Of a DNA stretch of 64,000 bases, positions 20,320 through 31,150 are shown one piece after another. Numbering within the stretch: position 1 is the stretch's first letter; the number at the start of each line of letters is the position of its first letter. The notes beneath the pieces were generated by a model, which had not been told where the DNA came from, searched no databases, and was given only the letters and a program-made list of their open reading frames with translations. The stretch comes from Epiperipatus broadwayi (taxonomy: Eukaryota > Onychophora > Udeonychophora > Euonychophora > Peripatidae), in contig JAQFVV010006238.1 in the NCBI GenBank assembly GCA_028023455.1, forward strand, positions 6,456,572 through 6,520,571, given 5' to 3'. Both the position numbers and the translations under genes were made by a program.

Positions 20320-20735
20320 TATGTTTCCATCTGTATAATAATCTGACCAAGGTATTTGTAATTGTTAACTTCTTCTAACTCATCAGAATCAATCTTTATT
20401 TTTATATTTTGAGAAAATCCATTAAACATTATTTTAGTCTTTTTAACATTTATCTTTAGTCCTACCTTCCCACTTTTGTCTGATAACTCCTGCAACATTT
20501 CCTGCAACTCTGAAGCATTATTTGCAAAAACAACTACATCACCTGCAAAATCTAAATGACTTAAATAATCTCCATTTACTTTCATTCCTTTAGCTTCCCA
20601 TTTTAATCCACAAAATACTTCTTGCAGCACTGCAGTAAAAAGTTTTGGAGATATAGAGTCACCCTGTCTTACACCCTTCTCAATGTTGACTTTCTCAGTA
20701 GCATTATGTAATCTAGTTGTTGCTGTTGCATTTTA
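20319..20735 (-). pseudogene. RTE reverse transcriptase, catalytic motif mutated
   Basis: The minus strand encodes EKGVRQGDSISPKLFTAVLQ (RT motif around the R-Q-G-D-S block), then YLSHLDFAGDVVVFANNASE and VNNYKYLGQIII. The catalytic F/Y-A-D-D is F-A-G-D here, so one of the two essential aspartates is Gly. Upstream fingers and the endonuclease are absent. The copy cannot be active. Confidence 0.8.
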
Positions 20736-20736
20736 T

Positions 20737-21021
20737 AAATATTCTTTTATATTACATTCAAATATCAGCCTTTTAAGCTAATTGAGCACGTGCCTTTTGA
20801 GAGTGTTAAATAAATGAATACTTTCCTCTTCAATCCAATATATAGTATTTATGCAGGAATAAAAAGAATTTGAGTTGTAGGAATAAGAGGGATCTTTTTT
20901 ATTCCTGCATAAATACTATATCTTGGATTGAAGAGGAAAGTATTCATTTATTTAACACTCTCAAAAGGCACGTGCTCAATTAGCTTGAAAGGCTGATATT
21001 TGGATGTAATAAATATTCTTT
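20737..21021. mobile_element. Foldback element nested in the RTE copy
   Basis: The insert 20748-21010 is flanked by AAATATTCTTT at 20737-20747 and 21011-21021 (11 bp, or 10 if the first A is chance). Inverted arms 20750-20865 and 20895-21010 are near identical and share ATTACAT, CAAATATCAGCC, AGCACGTGCCTTTTGAGAGT and TATGCAGGAATAAAA blocks. The loop is about 30 bp. Long inverted repeats with a 9-11 bp duplication resemble Mutator-type MITEs. It has no coding capacity and post-dates the RTE insertion. Confidence 0.8.
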
Positions 21022-21048
21022 AAAATATGACAATAAATTCTATTTTAT

Positions 21049-21820
21049 AGACATATATATATATATTTAAAATTAAGGCTTATCATAGACTTGGATGCAA
21101 ACATTGAAAATATAGTGGAGATTTTCCAATTTATTAAATTACATAAAATTTTCAGCTATAATGTAACTAGGCAACAATCCCTTAAAACTAATAATATAAG
21201 ATGAATCATATAGTCTAGTAATTAACAATAGCATTTGATTTACATTGGGATAAAAGATAGTCCCTCTAGCATAACTCTACATGGCTTGGTTCCTTTATAA
21301 AAAAAATTGTCAGACTTTGGAAATCAAGATTCTTGGATTGTGATACAGCTATGTCTCTTTGGTACTCCAAATTCTTAGGAATGGAATAAAAAAAGTAATT
21401 CAATAATTTTTTAAACCAGTATATTAAGAATAAGAATAATAGCTGGGTAATTAATAATTAATTTCTCCTGTTAATGTTTTTAATTAAACATTGTGTCAGT
21501 TTCAAATCACAATGACTAAACAATTTCACTATCCATTCATATCAATAATAAAATAAATTGTTCAAAATCAAGTGATGTTAAAACAATATGGTGACAGGCC
21601 AAGCATAGGCTCCAATCAATTATATCTTTTTCTTTACTTTATCAGCTGGGAATCAATCCAGATATCTTTAGATCCCAAGTTGGCCATTAAAATAATAATA
21701 ATAAAACTATTATATTATAGTAATAAGCAAACAGTTTACACTTTGTGGATAATTGTTCTAAATCATTTCATTTGCATAAATTTACATCCGCTCCTAATCA
21801 ATCTCTTATATTTTTACAAA
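21049..21820. other. AT-rich sequence, nothing recognised
   Basis: No recognised gene. The plus-strand frame at 21572-21862 runs into a family D motif and is not protein-like. Confidence 0.4.
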
Positions 21821-21866
21821 ATGGCTATGAATATGAGGGCTTTGACCCTTGAAAGTGCTTAGCCAT
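21821..21866 (+). ncRNA. Family D ribozyme-like motif
   Basis: Outer helix ATGGCT (21821-21826) with AGCCAT (21861-21866), internal strand ATGAATATGA (21827-21836), inner helix GGG/CCC, GAAA (21851-21854), then GTGCTT. The outer helix differs in sequence from the other copies yet stays fully paired, which is evidence of a selected RNA fold. No GIY-YIG relic is seen next to this copy. Confidence 0.5.
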
Positions 21867-22474
21867 TTAATTAAATATATATATTAAAATAATATATACT
21901 TTTTTTTATTTGTTTTAGCTTTGTGTGCTTGTGTGTGTTAGCGCATGTTATATATATTTTAGTAATATAAAATCATCAAATAATTAATCACTCAGGGGAT
22001 CATATGACTGAATGAACATTGCTTGGGAGTTTATACTAACACTGGAAGGGCTAGAATTAGAATCGATTTGAGAATCTTATGCTCCAAAATTTCACATGAT
22101 ACCACCACTCTACATTACATAGGTCTACATCATGTAACATTTAAGTACAATACATAAGTTGTGCTTCAGTTTAGAAGCCTTTAATTCACAAGCACAAACT
22201 CTCAGCCAGAGGGCTAAACCACATATGGAGTCCACAATTCTCATCACTATACTGAACAATAGCTTCTGCCTAGTTTTTTATTTAATATTCCTATTCCAGA
22301 AGCTAGCCCTAGCTAAACATTGAGTTTATCATGTGATGTGTGTTGTGATGCACTGTGACATTTCCTTATATGAAGTCAGGAATCTCTCAGTAACTATGCC
22401 CAGAGAAACTAGTAGCCACTTTACCTTCCCTTTCCATTCCCTCCCTTAAATTTTCCCATATCCCGCTCCATCCC
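21867..22474. other. AT-rich sequence, nothing recognised
   Basis: Contains a TA patch, a short GTGTGCTTGTGTGTG stretch and a moderately GC-richer part at 22020-22460 with no assigned family. Confidence 0.4.
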
Positions 22475-22550
22475 ATATGTAGAAGTCCCTACCTTCGCAT
22501 TTTTTAGACGCATATTCTTGAGGTTACAGCCTTAGTAAATATTACTTAAT
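22475..22550. repeat. Family E repeat, single arm
   Basis: TGTAGAAGTCCCTACCTTCGC followed within the arm by TTGAGGTTACAGCCTTAG and AATATTACTTAA: one arm of the foldback found at 15613-15790 and 27443-27605. Confidence 0.55.
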
Positions 22551-22861
22551 ATAATCTTTATCAACTCCATAGCTGACATTAAAATGAATAGATGGTAACA
22601 TTTGTATAAGCAAACATTTTAGTTTTGAAATTTTAAAATTTGAATTTTTTTTTAGATCATTAGTTTGAATAGAATTAGAGATGGGGGGGGGGTGATAGAT
22701 GGGGGTGTATTGCAAAATAGTGTTTGGTACCAGAAAAAGACTAATAAGTGAAATGATATTAGCTGTTGCAATATAATCCAATAATGAAAACAGTAAAAAC
22801 ACTCAGACATTTTAATATAAGTATAATAGTTCAAGTGAAAGAAGTGTGTGTGGTTTCATAC

Positions 22862-22965
22862 AATAGTAAGATGGCGGACTTTGAAGTTCAAATCTACGGA
22901 TCGCAGTTCGGTTCTGCCTCTTTCATTATAAATTCGCGAGGAATAAACCATTCGTTTTTTTACTC
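22862..22965 (+). mobile_element. Family G SINE-like repeat
   Basis: ATGGCGGACTTTGAAGTTCA, ATCTACGGATCGC, GGTTCTGCC and a CGAGGAATAA end. Similar blocks in the same order are at 28797-28935, 38755-38860 and 53826-53955. This copy lacks the upstream part. A tRNA origin is suggested by the better-preserved copies. Confidence 0.5.
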
Positions 22966-22974
22966 AATTAAAAA

Positions 22975-23555
22975 ATAATTTTAAATCAATACTTAATTAC
23001 TTAAGATTCCCAAAATCTACCGATGTCACTCAAAGAAAGACAAGCTTATATCAATTTTCACAATATTGATTTCTTCTTAATACTCTAGTTTAAAATTCAT
23101 ATAAATCGATTATAGTAATCTCTTTTGTTTTTGTGTTTTGGTCCGTTCCTAAAAGTTAATAAAGATTTTCTACTTCTCAGACGTCATTTGAATTTAATAA
23201 AATATTTTTTTAAAAATATCCAAATAGATACAAAACTAAATATATTATCCGATAAAAATTATTGTGAGAAAATAACTTAATGACTAAAATAAGCAAGGCA
23301 AGTTAATCAAAATGTGATTAATTATAACTATTTGGGCACACATGCTCATAAATAGTACTGTTTACATTCCACTGAATTTCCGAAATAAGACACTGAATGA
23401 TAACATAAAAATGTGCAGGATAAACATATACATATCTTAACTTTTCTATTGGAGGAAAAAATGATAGACCTATGTATTAAGATAACGATCAATGTAAATA
23501 AAGGCAGATAAAAATCAACATAGCAATAAGTTTAATATGTTTTTTTAAAATAGGC
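22975..23555. other. AT-rich sequence, nothing recognised
   Basis: No recognised feature. Confidence 0.4.
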
Positions 23556-23661
23556 AAAACTCTCTCCATACAGTAGTGCCACTCTAAGCAAGGCAGAGTA
23601 ATCAATGGATGCCAGAAGGCTTGTGCATAAAATCCCTATCTAGTGCCTACTCATCCAATAT

Positions 23662-23701
23662 CCCCAAACTAGTTTCTGGCTTATGGGCTTCATCAGTGAG
23701 G
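23662..23701 (-). ncRNA. Hammerhead ribozyme, family A
   Basis: Minus strand CCTCA (23701-23697), CTGATGA (23696-23690), GAAA (23676-23673), CTAGTT, TGGGG. The cleavage triplet is GTT instead of GTC, still allowed by the NUH rule. Stem II is GCC facing GCC, so it is largely unpaired; activity is doubtful. Confidence 0.6.
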
Positions 23702-23856
23702 AGCCTTGGATCTGAGAGCACTGCACCTAGATCTTAGGATCTAATGCAACTCTCCAGCAGCCACCTTTTAACTCTATATAAATACAAAACTATGAGAATA
23801 AAATTGAAAACACACATATATTTTCAATCTAAGTTCAGTAGCTTAGGTTCAGTAGC

Positions 23857-23863
23857 TTATATA
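23857..23863 (-). promoter_or_regulatory. TATA-like box in family A repeat
   Basis: TATATAA on the minus strand within GACTATATAAGC, in the same orientation as the ribozyme and upstream of it. The copy at 4180-4680 has TATATAG at the equivalent place. In AT-rich DNA this could be chance. Confidence 0.25.
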
Positions 23864-24092
23864 GTCATATGGGTCTGAACTCAGTTCAGCACCCATACAT
23901 TTTGGTGTCTTTGGCTCTTTTACAACCATAGCCACCACCTTCCTATAAGGATTAATAACATATTTTGTGGTATACTTTTCACTACACCTCTCTCCTGCAA
24001 GATAAGGACTGGTTTATATCCACTTTTAACACCTTGTAGAGGGATGTAATCATAAACATATGACAAAAGACATAAAACAAAGATCTATGTCC

Positions 24093-24133
24093 CCAAATGC
24101 ATATTTTATGCTGAACTAACACTCATCAGTTGG
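24093..24133 (-). ncRNA. Hammerhead ribozyme, family C, core mutated
   Basis: CCAA (24133-24130), CTGATGA (24129-24123), stem II, then AAAA instead of GAAA, TATGCAT and TTTGG. Loss of G12 should abolish cleavage. Confidence 0.55.
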
Positions 24134-24424
24134 CCAGAGCACAATCTCTTACAAATATCTGTATCATTCTTCAATAAATTAATACCAATTACTACAGTTT
24201 AATTGATAAGTGTCAAACTCACTGCCCTCACAACTTTAACACAAACCACTTAATGGAAATGGTATAAAAGTTACATCACAAAAATATTATTCATTATTGA
24301 ATAATCTCTAACCCAATAAATGACTAATAAAAATTATTAGTATACTTTCATTAAGTAATTTGTGTCAAAGTTGTGAGGGCAGCATGTTTGATACTTAGCA
24401 AACAAACTAATAATTTGCTATGGG

Positions 24425-24465
24425 CCGACTGATGAGTGCTGCAGCATGAAATCTGCATCTTGAGG
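24425..24465 (+). ncRNA. Hammerhead ribozyme, family C variant
   Basis: CCGA (24425-24428), CTGATGA (24429-24435), stem II GTGC/GCAT with loop TGCA (one G·U), GAAA (24448-24451), a short AT/AT stem III, possible H17 = C (24459), then TTGAGG. Both core strands are intact; stem I pairs imperfectly (one G·U and a bulged A). Confidence 0.6.
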
Positions 24466-25267
24466 AGCATAGATCTTTTTCACACATCTTTGACCATAAG
24501 TTTGTGATTAGATCCCACCACAAGGTGTTAAAAGTGAATAGAAACTAGTCCCTAACTTGCGTGAGAGTGGCGTAGTGAAAATGATACTACAAAAATATTA
24601 TTCTTTATGGGATAATCTCTAGTCTAATGAATAACTAATAAAAATTATTAATAGAAATAAGATTGGTTTTGTGTAAGAATAGAAGAAATTAACAAATTTA
24701 AGAAGTTATAAACAAGACTTTTGGGGGGTGGGAGATTGCTGAATTTTAACTTATGTATAAAGTGAGATTTTCAGCCTCTTTATTCTCTGTAGATAAAGAG
24801 TAGATAAAAATTGCAATTTATATGGTACAAATTGAAAGTTTCTATCCCTTAATGCATCTTATTCTTCAGTGATATAAAGTATGGTAAGCCTTATATTTTT
24901 GACAATATACCAAACGTTATTCCAATAAAAAACATGCATACACGCAAACAGCAATCACTTTCATAATAACAATGCTATGATTAGACCAACTTCCCACCAT
25001 GGCAGCATCAAATACTTCCTAATTTATTTTTAAAAATGAATGACTTTTTCCCAACCATAAAACAGCTTTTATTAGAATAATGTGTTAACTCTAAATTAAT
25101 CAAATGGTCAATGCTTAGAATGTCATTATATTTGACCAGCAGAATAAACATTTGAGAGTGCTTGGTATATACACGAGACTGATGTGTTAAATTAAAAAAA
25201 AAAAAATTAAAAAAAATTTTCTTAAAGAAGTATATATTTGCATAAATGCACTAAAAAGCAAAAAATA

Positions 25268-25478
25268 AATGTTCTTCAGCTTTCACAAATGAAAGCATGG
25301 GCTAATTATTTTTCGAAATTGTATCATTGTCAATCTATTCATCAGATCATTTGCAATTAACACCCACTTGGTACTGATCCAAGAAACAGAAATTATTCGC
25401 ATGTGATCTGACCAATAAATCAGGGTTGATATAATTTCTAAATTTTATCTTCATGCTTTTATTTGTGAAAGCTGATTT
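25268..25478. repeat. Foldback, arms about 28 bp
   Basis: TTCAGCTTTCACAAATGAAAG (two parts: 25276-25285 and 25286-25296) is inverted at 25456-25474 (CTTTTATTTGTGAAAGCTGA). The outer flanks are A/T runs. Between the arms, read on the minus strand, CTGATGA at 25347-25341 is followed about 25 nt later by CGAAAA, a possible relic of a family B motif. Confidence 0.4.
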
Positions 25479-25496
25479 TTTAAAAAAAAACTTTTT

Positions 25497-25610
25497 GTGC
25501 AGAGGTGTTGTGGAGAAGAGAAGCTAAAGATCGGAGAAGGTGGATTAAACTTGGAGAGACCTTCATCCTGCAGTGGATTGATAATGTTTGATGATGATGA
25601 TGATGATGAT
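25497..25610 (+). mobile_element. RTE-type LINE, short 3' end
   Basis: The plus strand reads VLWRREAKDRRRW followed by the GETFILQWID block, then a (TGA)n tail ending at 25610. About 110 bp; strongly 5'-truncated. Confidence 0.75.
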
Positions 25611-26494
25611 TACATTTTAAAATTTTAATGCATTCGTATTTTTATTTTCTACTTTTTAATTTTATACAGTTCCAGAAATTATGAATGATAGAAGTTTAGA
25701 TACAATGTAATACCACTAGATGGCAGTACCATAGAATACTGTACGCCATATAAAATTAAAAGTTACTTTTTTGCTAAAAATGTTTGCAAACTCTGAAAAA
25801 TACTGTCATCAGGAATACAAATGTTTATAAAATTTCAATTAGATAGGAAATTGGAAAATGAGTTAAAAGTGATACATTTCTAAATAGACAATTGGATAAA
25901 AAACAGGACATTAAATAAAAACACAATGTAAAAAAAAAAAAAAAAAGCTTTTTAATAAATAAATTTTATAATTGTTTTGTGCTTTTCTAAAGTATAATTT
26001 TTTATAGCATACACAATCTTAATCACTTTACCTTTTTTATAGTTTGCTCACAATATAACATTCCAACTGTTTCTGTTGGTATACATTTTTTGTTAAAAAA
26101 ATTTTTTTAAAGAAAATTTAATTTTAATATTTTAAGAAAAGTGTTTTTAACAGAAGACCATTTTCAAAGATACAGCCAAAATGTTAATCATGAATAAAAT
26201 GAAAAGCAAACACAAATTATAAAAAAAGTTTTTTTCATAATAGTAAGTCAGTGTTTATTTGGATTTTATTAAGATATCTCATATTCATCTTTAAATTAGG
26301 TAAAATAATAAAGTAAGATTTTTTTAGGAGAATTAACTTTATTCTGCTTTTTATTATCAAATACCAAGAATCCTTATAATAATTTTTTTTGACACTAACT
26401 AATAAATATCAGTGGTGTAAATGATGCACCATGAAGAATTAGATAAATATGCAAGATAATTTAGAATATAAAAAGGTTAGTATATGCACAACGT
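25611..26494. other. AT-rich sequence, nothing recognised
   Basis: Very AT-rich, with A and T runs (25929-25946, 26089-26120). No recognised feature. Confidence 0.45.
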
Positions 26495-26640
26495 TTCCAG
26501 GATAGCTCAGTTAATTATAGCATTACCTTAAAATTCAATACTCAAGAATCTAAGGGTCCAGGTTCAAATCCCATGCTAATACTGTCACTGGTCAGGCCAG
26601 CAACACCTGGAGAAGAGGGGAGAATAATACCTCTTGAAAC
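26495..26640 (+). mobile_element. tRNA-derived SINE, family H
   Basis: GGATAGCTCAGTTAATTATA contains a good pol III A box (TAGCTCAGTTAA), and GGTTCAAATCCC 60 bp later is a good B box. The spacing is longer than in a normal tRNA because of an A-rich insertion. The unique part has TACTGTCACTGGTCAGGCC. A diverged relative may lie at 27190-27270. Confidence 0.55.
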
Positions 26641-26834
26641 ATTGTGCGTATACTAACTTAGAATATAATTTTAAAATACACATTTTAAAAAAATAGATAT
26701 AAGCATTAATCTTTGAGATCTTAACAATAAAGTGTCAGTGAGCAAAAATATCTGGACTGATCCTGCCCAAAACTAATTTTAAATAATTAGCCTGGAACTT
26801 AATGTCAGACCTGTTGTAATTAAGCATGATGCTT

Positions 26835-26934
26835 TTTTTTTTCATGTGTCATAGCATTGGCCGGGAAGTAAACCCACTAACCAGGGACAACTGCTTGTAA
26901 GGCAGCTGTGCTGACCTCTCGACCACCAATGCTT
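26835..26934 (-). mobile_element. tRNA-derived SINE (same family as 16464-16605)
   Basis: Minus strand: AGCATTGGTGGTCGAGAGG, TCAGCACAGCTGCCTTACAA, a GGTTAGTGGGTTTACTTCCC B-box region, CCAATGCTATGACACATG and an A run (T run at 26835-26843). The A and B boxes are recognisable. Confidence 0.75.
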
Positions 26935-27189
26935 GCTTTTAATATCAAAACAATACACATGAATGTGTCAGATGAGAGTTGTGGTAATGGTCAATACATT
27001 CACCATCTGCATCTACAATCTGGATTCAAATATATTTTTTTTGAGAATGCTGAAGATTTTTTAAAAGAATAGAAAAAGTACGTCCACATCTGACTATCTT
27101 GCTGTTCAAAGGTAGGATGTGAAACAAAAAACCCATAGAAACCTTTAATAAAAAATTGAATGATTTATTGCTTGGCACTTCATTAGAAA

Positions 27190-27270
27190 TTTGAGTACTG
27201 GCAGTGACAGAGCTGGGGCCAAAATTCTTGGACCTTGAATTCAAGAGTCCAATACTATAACCCTGCTCCA
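27190..27270 (-). mobile_element. Possible family H SINE, decayed
   Basis: Minus strand GGAGCAGGGTTATAGTATTG, GGACTCTTGAATTCAAGGTC, then GCTCTGTCACTGCCAGTAC. The last part resembles ACTGTCACTGGTCAGG of the 26495-26640 copy. A and B boxes are mutated. Confidence 0.35.
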
Positions 27271-27442
27271 AACTATACTTGGTGTAGTCTGATGAAGAAG
27301 CATGTTATCTTTGTGTGTTCCAATGGGGAGGGGGACCTTGGTAAACATTTGTACAGATAATTATTTAATATATATTTTATTTAGTATGAATGTAGATTTT
27401 GCATTCAGAAGGGTTAAACACAAAATTTACAAAAACAATATA

Positions 27443-27605
27443 TAATATTTATTAAGGCTGTAGCCTCAAACACATGCGTATAAAATGCGATAGTAGGGAC
27501 CTCTACAGGTCTTAAAATCACAAGCTTACTCATTTTAAACGCATGTGCTTGAGGCTACAGCGTTAATGAATATTATTTACGTAATCAATGTGCGTTTAAA
27601 TAAAT
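27443..27605. repeat. Family E foldback
   Basis: Left arm with AATATTTATTAAGGCTGTAG, CCTCAAACACATGCG and TGCGATAGTAGGGACCTCTA; right arm TTTTAAACGCATGTGCTTGA and GGCTACAGCG in inverted sense. Its outer GTAATCAATGTGCGTTTAAA is the inverted form of the end seen at 15613. The right arm lost the ACCTC part. Confidence 0.7.
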
Positions 27606-27840
27606 TTATAATTAAAAACAATATATATATCATGATCATTCTTTTTAAACCTTATTAATATACTGTAGGCTGAAAGTCTCTCCAGTTTTAATAATAAATA
27701 AAATTATATACACAACTTTTTATTTCTTCTTGTTCTTTTTAAATTATAGCTCCAACATAATAAATATATAAAATATACAGACATTCTTTCTTTTTCTTTT
27801 TAAAACTTGTTTATTCAATATTTTACTATAATTTTATTTT

Positions 27841-28255
27841 TTCATCATAACAATGTTTCAACTACATTCCAGTTTTAATCCAGTTTCTGTGATCTATGGC
27901 TCTCTTCTCCCCACTGCATCTACATATTTTATTATTTTATCTATCCATCTCATATGTGGTCTGTTTTTAGATCTTATATAAATTTTTTGGGATCCAGTTG
28001 TCCATCTATTATCATCTCTTCTAGCAATAAGTCCGACCCAACTTTTTCAGACTCTCAATTCACTAATCCAATTATCTCTTTTTCAATCTGTTCTGATTAT
28101 GCCCAACATACATCTCTCCATCCAAATCTCTGATCCTTAAGTACCAATTGGAAAAATGCAGCCTATTAATCCCTTCTCTCTTTCAAACACGTAAACATAT
28201 TTCATTCAAATATTTTTACTAAAAGCAGTTCATCCAAGCTTAATTCTGTGCATAT
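27841..28255 (-). mobile_element. RTE-type LINE, old 3' end
   Basis: Minus strand; diverged relatives of the LINE blocks at 19800-20300, including TTATCATCTCTTCTAGCAATA (20 bases shown: TATCATCTCTTCTAGCAATA), CATCTCTCCAT and TTTCAAACACGTAAACATAT. Many indels; no readable frame. The tail reads TCATCATAA only. Confidence 0.6.
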
Positions 28256-28790
28256 ACATATTTAATAAAAAAAATTTTTAAAAATAATTTATAACGTTAT
28301 TTTAGAAAGCACTAGCGGCAAATAGAAAGCAAAAGTTTATAGTTAAGTATAGAAACATATACAAAAAAAATCTCTCAACAAAGCTTTATTCTGAATATGA
28401 AAGATAATATCAAATCTTAATATATGGAACACAGTAAAACTGAGTAAAAAAACAAACAAACACGTCGTGAATATTTTAATAAACAAATAATTATCATTTT
28501 TATTATTCTGCTGTCATTTCCATTCACGTATTTTCTTCTTGTATAATAATCACAAACTTAATAACTGTAATCTGATATGACATCAAAACAGAATATCGCA
28601 ATGGTGATTTAGAAATATAAATTTAAAAATAATATATGAAAAACAGTAAACAGATTATAAATGAAAATAGTATAGATCTAACAGGAATAAACAAAATTTC
28701 TAAATGTACGGATAGGGGGCAGTGCAGTAAAACTTGATCGCACTTTCAATCAACATGTGTGAGCATATTCACTAGTTAACATGAGGGTAG
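28256..28790. other. AT-rich sequence, nothing recognised
   Basis: No recognised feature. Confidence 0.4.
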
Positions 28791-28794
28791 TCTT

Positions 28795-28935
28795 AGTGGT
28801 TTGGTGCAGCGGTAGAGTGGTGGTCTCCAGAGCTCAAGATGCTGGGCACATGATCTCAACTTTGTTACTCGATGCATGAAATTCTTATAAACGCCCAAGT
28901 TATGAACCATTCAATTATTTACTTTGTAACTTCGT
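28795..28935 (+). mobile_element. Family G SINE, tRNA-derived
   Basis: TGGTTTGGTGCAGCGGTAGA has an A-box-like TGGTGCAGCGG; then GGTCTCCAGAGCTCAAGATG, GATCTCAACTTTG in the B-box region, and a conserved 3' part (CATGAAATTCTTATAAACGC, CCAAG, ATTCAATTATTTAC). The same order is seen at 38755-38860 and 53826-53955. Confidence 0.6.
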
Positions 28936-30840
28936 TCAGCGAGTATTACGGTCAACGGGCATATTCTTTATATCTACTACCAAGTTTTAATCTTAACATT
29001 TTTTATTAATTATATTAGTTTAGATTGTTTGTTCATACATAGATGATGCTTATTACACGATGTGTGAAATATTTCAGAAAATAAAAATTTGAAATAAATG
29101 TTTTCAAAAAGATATGTGTGTAAGTGATAAACGTATTCACGTCTTTTCAAAAAAAAAAAAAATTGATGGGGAAAAAAAAAAGACGATTAATCTCTTGCTG
29201 GAATTTGAATTTATGTTTAATGGGTGTTAACTAATTTTCAAGACTACTAAAGATATCGGTTATTGACAGAAACACATCACTAAGAGATTGGTTATTTCTT
29301 CATCAAAAATTGCTGCTTGATAGATTGTGAGAAGGTTATTTCTTCATCAAAAATTGCTGCTTGATAGATTGTGAGAAATGTCTAAAGAGGGTGTGAGCAA
29401 AGAATGTTAGTGGTATTCATATATTTGTATGATGTTTAATTATTTATATATGTGCGGTATGTGTACACATCTATGTGTGAATACGTGTAAAATGCCGTTG
29501 GATGACCCGTAGAAACATATAAAGCCAATCAAAGTACATCACAGTGTATATATTTTTCCCGTTTAATAAAACTTGCTAAATAAAATAAATTATATCAAAG
29601 CAAATATTGCACAATTTTATGAGAACTACATATTTTTAAGAAATAGTACTTAAAAAATAAATTGATAAATCCTGTTAATAATGATAGTAATAAAACAATG
29701 TGCGTGGGTAAATTTAAAGTACTATATAAGAAATTTGAAGTCTTGCATTTTGTGATCGAGATTCTGCTAAACAATATATAAAAATGTTGATTAAACAAGT
29801 AAAGTTAATAAAGTCCTAAGACGTTAATTAGTAGTAACAAAAATTGCCTCAAAATTAAAAGATAGAGTCAATTTATCAACTGAGTAATATAAATAAAACT
29901 CAATCTACTGCTATAAAATTGTTGTGCTTTGTATAACATTCTGATGCTCGAACCCTCTCCCCAATCAATCAATCACACAAACATTTTTGCTTTGAATAGT
30001 TAGCCTACAGATAGAAAACATAAAACAGCCTTAATTAGCCAATATCAAAATAAAGACTTCTTTTAAACATTTCTGAATAAAAAAAATAGTGATGGAAAAT
30101 GCAAAACTCATCAGGCTTGCTGATAGCTGGGCAATGTCCCAGAACTTTTCCATTCTCGTTTTACTCTCTAGTTGAACTAGACACCCACTTACCAACCAAC
30201 ATAAAACGATTAGTTGGGTTATTATGGGCCATAGGAACTGAAGGAACAATATCCTAAAACTAGTTGAAGATTAAAAAGCTTAAGTTTTATCTAGGCTGGG
30301 TTTGAATCCAAATTATAAAAATGGTACAATTACACCATGAAACTCTAATACAGTAGATAGACTGCATATATTTATGGCCTCTGTTATTAGAAACACACTC
30401 TATTCAACAGATATTTTTATAATACATTATAATAAAAAGATCACTGCTCAAAATTATGTGATGTTTGAGCACTAACGTGGTTGAATTGAATTTAAATCAA
30501 AACCTGTCACGACTTTGCTAATTCGCATAAGAATTTATAATAAATTCATAAAGTTCAATTAAACTCACAAACACGCATGAAAAATAATGTATATTTAATG
30601 ATTAATAATCTATTTTAAATCTTAAATACTTATCTTTTTTTTAACAGTTTAAAAATGTAAATTATATACAAAGATTAAATTTAACTTTCAATTAATTAAA
30701 AACGGTAGTGAATTATTTAAATTGAGTCTTTTTTGTGGAATATTAAAGATTAAAGGCTTACAATAAACTGTAATTATTTTAATTTATTCATCTTTAATAT
30801 TTTCGGAAGTTTACTATTTTCAAATTAGTATATTTTTATT
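28936..30840. other. AT-rich sequence with a 44-bp tandem duplication
   Basis: About 1.9 kb without recognised genes apart from the repeat at 29290-29377. Open frames at 29595-29798 and 30031-30249 have no family motifs. Confidence 0.4.
29290..29377 (+). repeat. Perfect tandem duplication, 44-bp unit
   Basis: 29290-29333 and 29334-29377 are identical, each beginning GGTTATTTCTTCATC and ending GATTGTGAGAA. Confidence 0.9.
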
Positions 30841-31150
30841 TATATGTAATTAGAGGAAATTTGAACACAGACTTCCATGCTTTCTTCAGCTATCCACTCC
30901 ATCTTTTATAACTGGTGCACATGATCATATACTTGCGAAAATGATAAATGATTTTCATCTCCAATAAACATATTTTGTGCTAAACCAGCACACATCAGTT
31001 GATCCAGACCATCTCCTACACATCCACACATATATATAATCAGAGCTCAGTTTATATTAAGATAGCAAACCTTCAAACTTTAATGAACAGGCTTTTATCT
31101 TCTCTACTCTCCTACTCTTCCATCATCCATATCATTGAAAATCTAATGGA
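30840..31150 (-). mobile_element. Family C repeat, one half, ribozyme decayed
   Basis: Has AATCAGAGCTCAG, TTAAGATAGCAAACC, TTTAATGAACAGGC and the minus-strand CAACTGATGTGTGCTGG segment (30994-30978). The core reads CTGATGT and AAAA instead of CTGATGA and GAAA, so the ribozyme is dead. Confidence 0.55.

Larger units (their letters stand above)
19763..21048 (-). mobile_element. RTE-type LINE, 5'-truncated, with target-site duplication
   Basis: Flanked by identical AATTCTATTTTAT copies at 19763-19775 and 21036-21048, so the insert is 19776-21035. It runs on the minus strand and ends in (TGA)n at 19776-19795. It encodes, in broken frames, the 3' part of the reverse transcriptase and the whole C-terminal region of an RTE ORF. 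The 5' half, including the apurinic endonuclease, is missing, as is common after incomplete target-primed reverse transcription. A foldback (20748-21010) is nested near its 5' end. Confidence 0.85.
23556..23960 (-). mobile_element. Family A hammerhead repeat, long form
   Basis: The copy has the AGGCAAAACTCTCTCCATAC end, the GCCAGAAGGCTTGTGC block, the hammerhead (23662-23701), the TCTGAGAGCACTGCACC block, TTCAGTAGCTTATATAGTC and GGTGTCTTTGGCTC. It parallels 4180-4680 but lacks the distal inverted end. Read on the minus strand, a TATATAA at 23863-23857 lies about 155 bp upstream of the ribozyme. Confidence 0.65.
24000..24600. mobile_element. Family C-related foldback, diverged
   Basis: Two halves in opposite sense: the minus-strand half holds CCAACTGATGA at 24133-24123, the plus-strand half CCGACTGATGA at 24425-24435. 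The halves share AAAGATCTATG, GCCCTCACAAC and TAACACCTTGT blocks as inverted copies. A 60-bp block at 24286-24348 recurs in direct orientation at 24592-24653 (ATTATTC, GATAATCTCTA). No coding sequence. Confidence 0.55.

Noticed and set aside
27290-27325. CTGATGAAGAAGC as a ribozyme
   Set aside because: No GAAA strand at a suitable distance and no flanking family similarity.
29290-29377. CRISPR-like or satellite array
   Set aside because: Only two identical adjacent units without spacers; a simple tandem duplication.
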